Source: Polyodon spathula (lineage: Eukaryota > Chordata > Actinopteri > Acipenseriformes > Polyodontidae). From it: a stretch of 64,000 nt of DNA. The stretch covers positions 49,312,848 through 49,376,847 of the forward strand of contig NC_054535.1 of the NCBI RefSeq assembly GCF_017654505.1, read 5' to 3'. A program made the translations under genes and the position numbers. Below, one piece after another: positions 62,993 to 64,000 of this stretch. The notes beneath the pieces are model-generated. The model was not told the DNA's origin, did not search any database, and worked only from the letters and a program-made list of their open reading frames with translations. How positions within the stretch are numbered: position 1 is the first letter of the stretch; each line of letters opens with the position of its first letter.

Positions 62993-64000
62993 GACTTTTT
63001 TATTTATTTTTTTTAAATGCTTCTGACCTTAACTCAAGCTAAACCACGGACACAGTACCATGATTGATATCTCCAATGGGGACTCAAGACGTCGATGTAG
63101 CAATGAATGGAATTGTACCTCTTTTAAATATTTTACAGCCAAGATATTAGTCAGTATATATTTAGTTTATATGCCTTATATACACTTTAAAATATAAACA
63201 TAAAAGATCTATATTTGTAATACTAATATCGTGTACCATAAGGTATTACATACAATATAGTGTGAATGAAAGTTTGTTTCCAAACACAACATTCACATAA
63301 TAAATTGGTAACAAACAATTCTGGATTTGCAGCATTTGACTGATCATTTATGTTCAGAGCCCTCCTTCTGTGTCAACTGTGACATCACAATACATACAGT
63401 ATAGTTGTAAATACACTAGGGTATCTGCATTAGAACAAAAACCGTAAAGGCAGCGGTAAAAAGTTTTTTTGTTTTTTTCGTATGTGATTTACCCCACTGT
63501 TTTGTTTACATATTGAAATCCCTAGTTAATGGAGTTGCAAGTATCCAGGAGATCCTGTTGTTCATGATTATTAGGCTATTATCTTGTTTATATTAAATGA
63601 TGAAATGGTTGAATCGATTGTTTGGAAACATGAATACATTCATGTTGTTATTAACACTCAATCAGAGATCTAGCCTCATAGGAACGTAACTAAAGTACTC
63701 CATGGAGCATTGCCTTATCGTTCCAATTCCAGTAAGACATTCCATTTTGAAAATGTACTTTCCACTGCAGTGTCACAGCTGGATTAGTAATGTTTCATTT
63801 TCAAATTGCTCATGCTAGTGTTGTGTGAATAAGCCATGTGACACATCATTTAAGTGCCGTTTACATTTTTTTTTTATTTCCATTAATGTTACCAGTATAG
63901 ATTTTCTTTGTTCATAATTGTTTCTAGTGTGCATCGTGACTTATTATTTTTTTTTTACTACCATTGTAATTTTTTTTTTTTTTTTATAATACCCAAACAA
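62993..64000. other. No gene recognised
   Basis: AT-rich unique-looking sequence without coding or repeat signatures that I could name. Confidence 0.4.

Noticed and set aside
41846..64000. A second host gene downstream of TRAPPC11
   Set aside because: No spliced gene with recognisable homology was found on either strand; all coding signals belong to transposons.

Overview
The window is vertebrate nuclear DNA, most likely from a ray-finned fish. It has a multi-exon gene with GT-AG introns, many long (TA)n, (ATT)n and (TG)n arrays, and several transposon families typical of fish (Tc1-like, hAT, piggyBac, tRNA-type SINEs, Ty3/Gypsy). A sturgeon or paddlefish type genome would fit the repeats and the well-conserved TRAPPC11 protein, but that is inference, not proof.

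Genes. The core is TRAPPC11 (foie gras homologue) on the + strand. A 5' noncoding exon ends near 13800. Twenty-nine coding exons run from 15604 to 41320, with a poly(A) signal at 41821. I read every exon and junction by eye; the exons sum to 3402 nt, an intact 1133-residue protein, the same length as human TRAPPC11 as I remember it. Head-to-head on the - strand (12883 down to 4905) lies RWDD4, as expected from tetrapod synteny. All seven RWDD4 coding exons can be found, but three carry frame-breaking changes (a 9-A run in exon 3, a shift in exon 5, a 7-nt loss in the conserved GELPRGWNW motif in exon 6). RWDD4 therefore looks like a decaying pseudogene beside an intact neighbour. A second, more decayed copy of the RWDD4 exon 2-3 segment sits inside TRAPPC11 intron 1 (about 14150-14880).

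Layout. 1-4.9 kb: repeats, no gene seen. 4.9-12.9 kb: RWDD4, with a solo LTR (7744-8361) and an identical 114-bp direct repeat pair in its introns. 12.9-13.8 kb: divergent promoter region holding a nested inverted repeat with CCAAT boxes. 13.8-41.8 kb: TRAPPC11, its introns loaded with nested hAT/Tc1 insertions, a SINE with a 14-bp target duplication, a long-TIR element carrying an uncharacterised ORF (25.5-26.7 kb), a second Tc1 element and a hAT element with a perfect 8-bp target duplication. 42.1-64 kb: no host gene recognised. This is a transposon-rich tract with a Tc1 element with a hairpin, copies of the 25-kb element's terminal unit, L1-like and CR1/L2-like LINE fragments, a hAT transposase remnant, a ~450-bp tandem duplication, a Ty3/Gypsy integrase remnant, three piggyBac-type elements with TTAA duplications, a 2.6-kb pair of long inverted repeats, a second hAT copy and a possible tyrosine-recombinase retroelement remnant.

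TRAPPC11 is a subunit of the TRAPPIII tethering complex (ER-to-Golgi traffic, autophagy, protein glycosylation). The rest of the window is mainly a record of repeated mobile element insertion. Family and protein assignments rest on reading and memory; no database search was possible.
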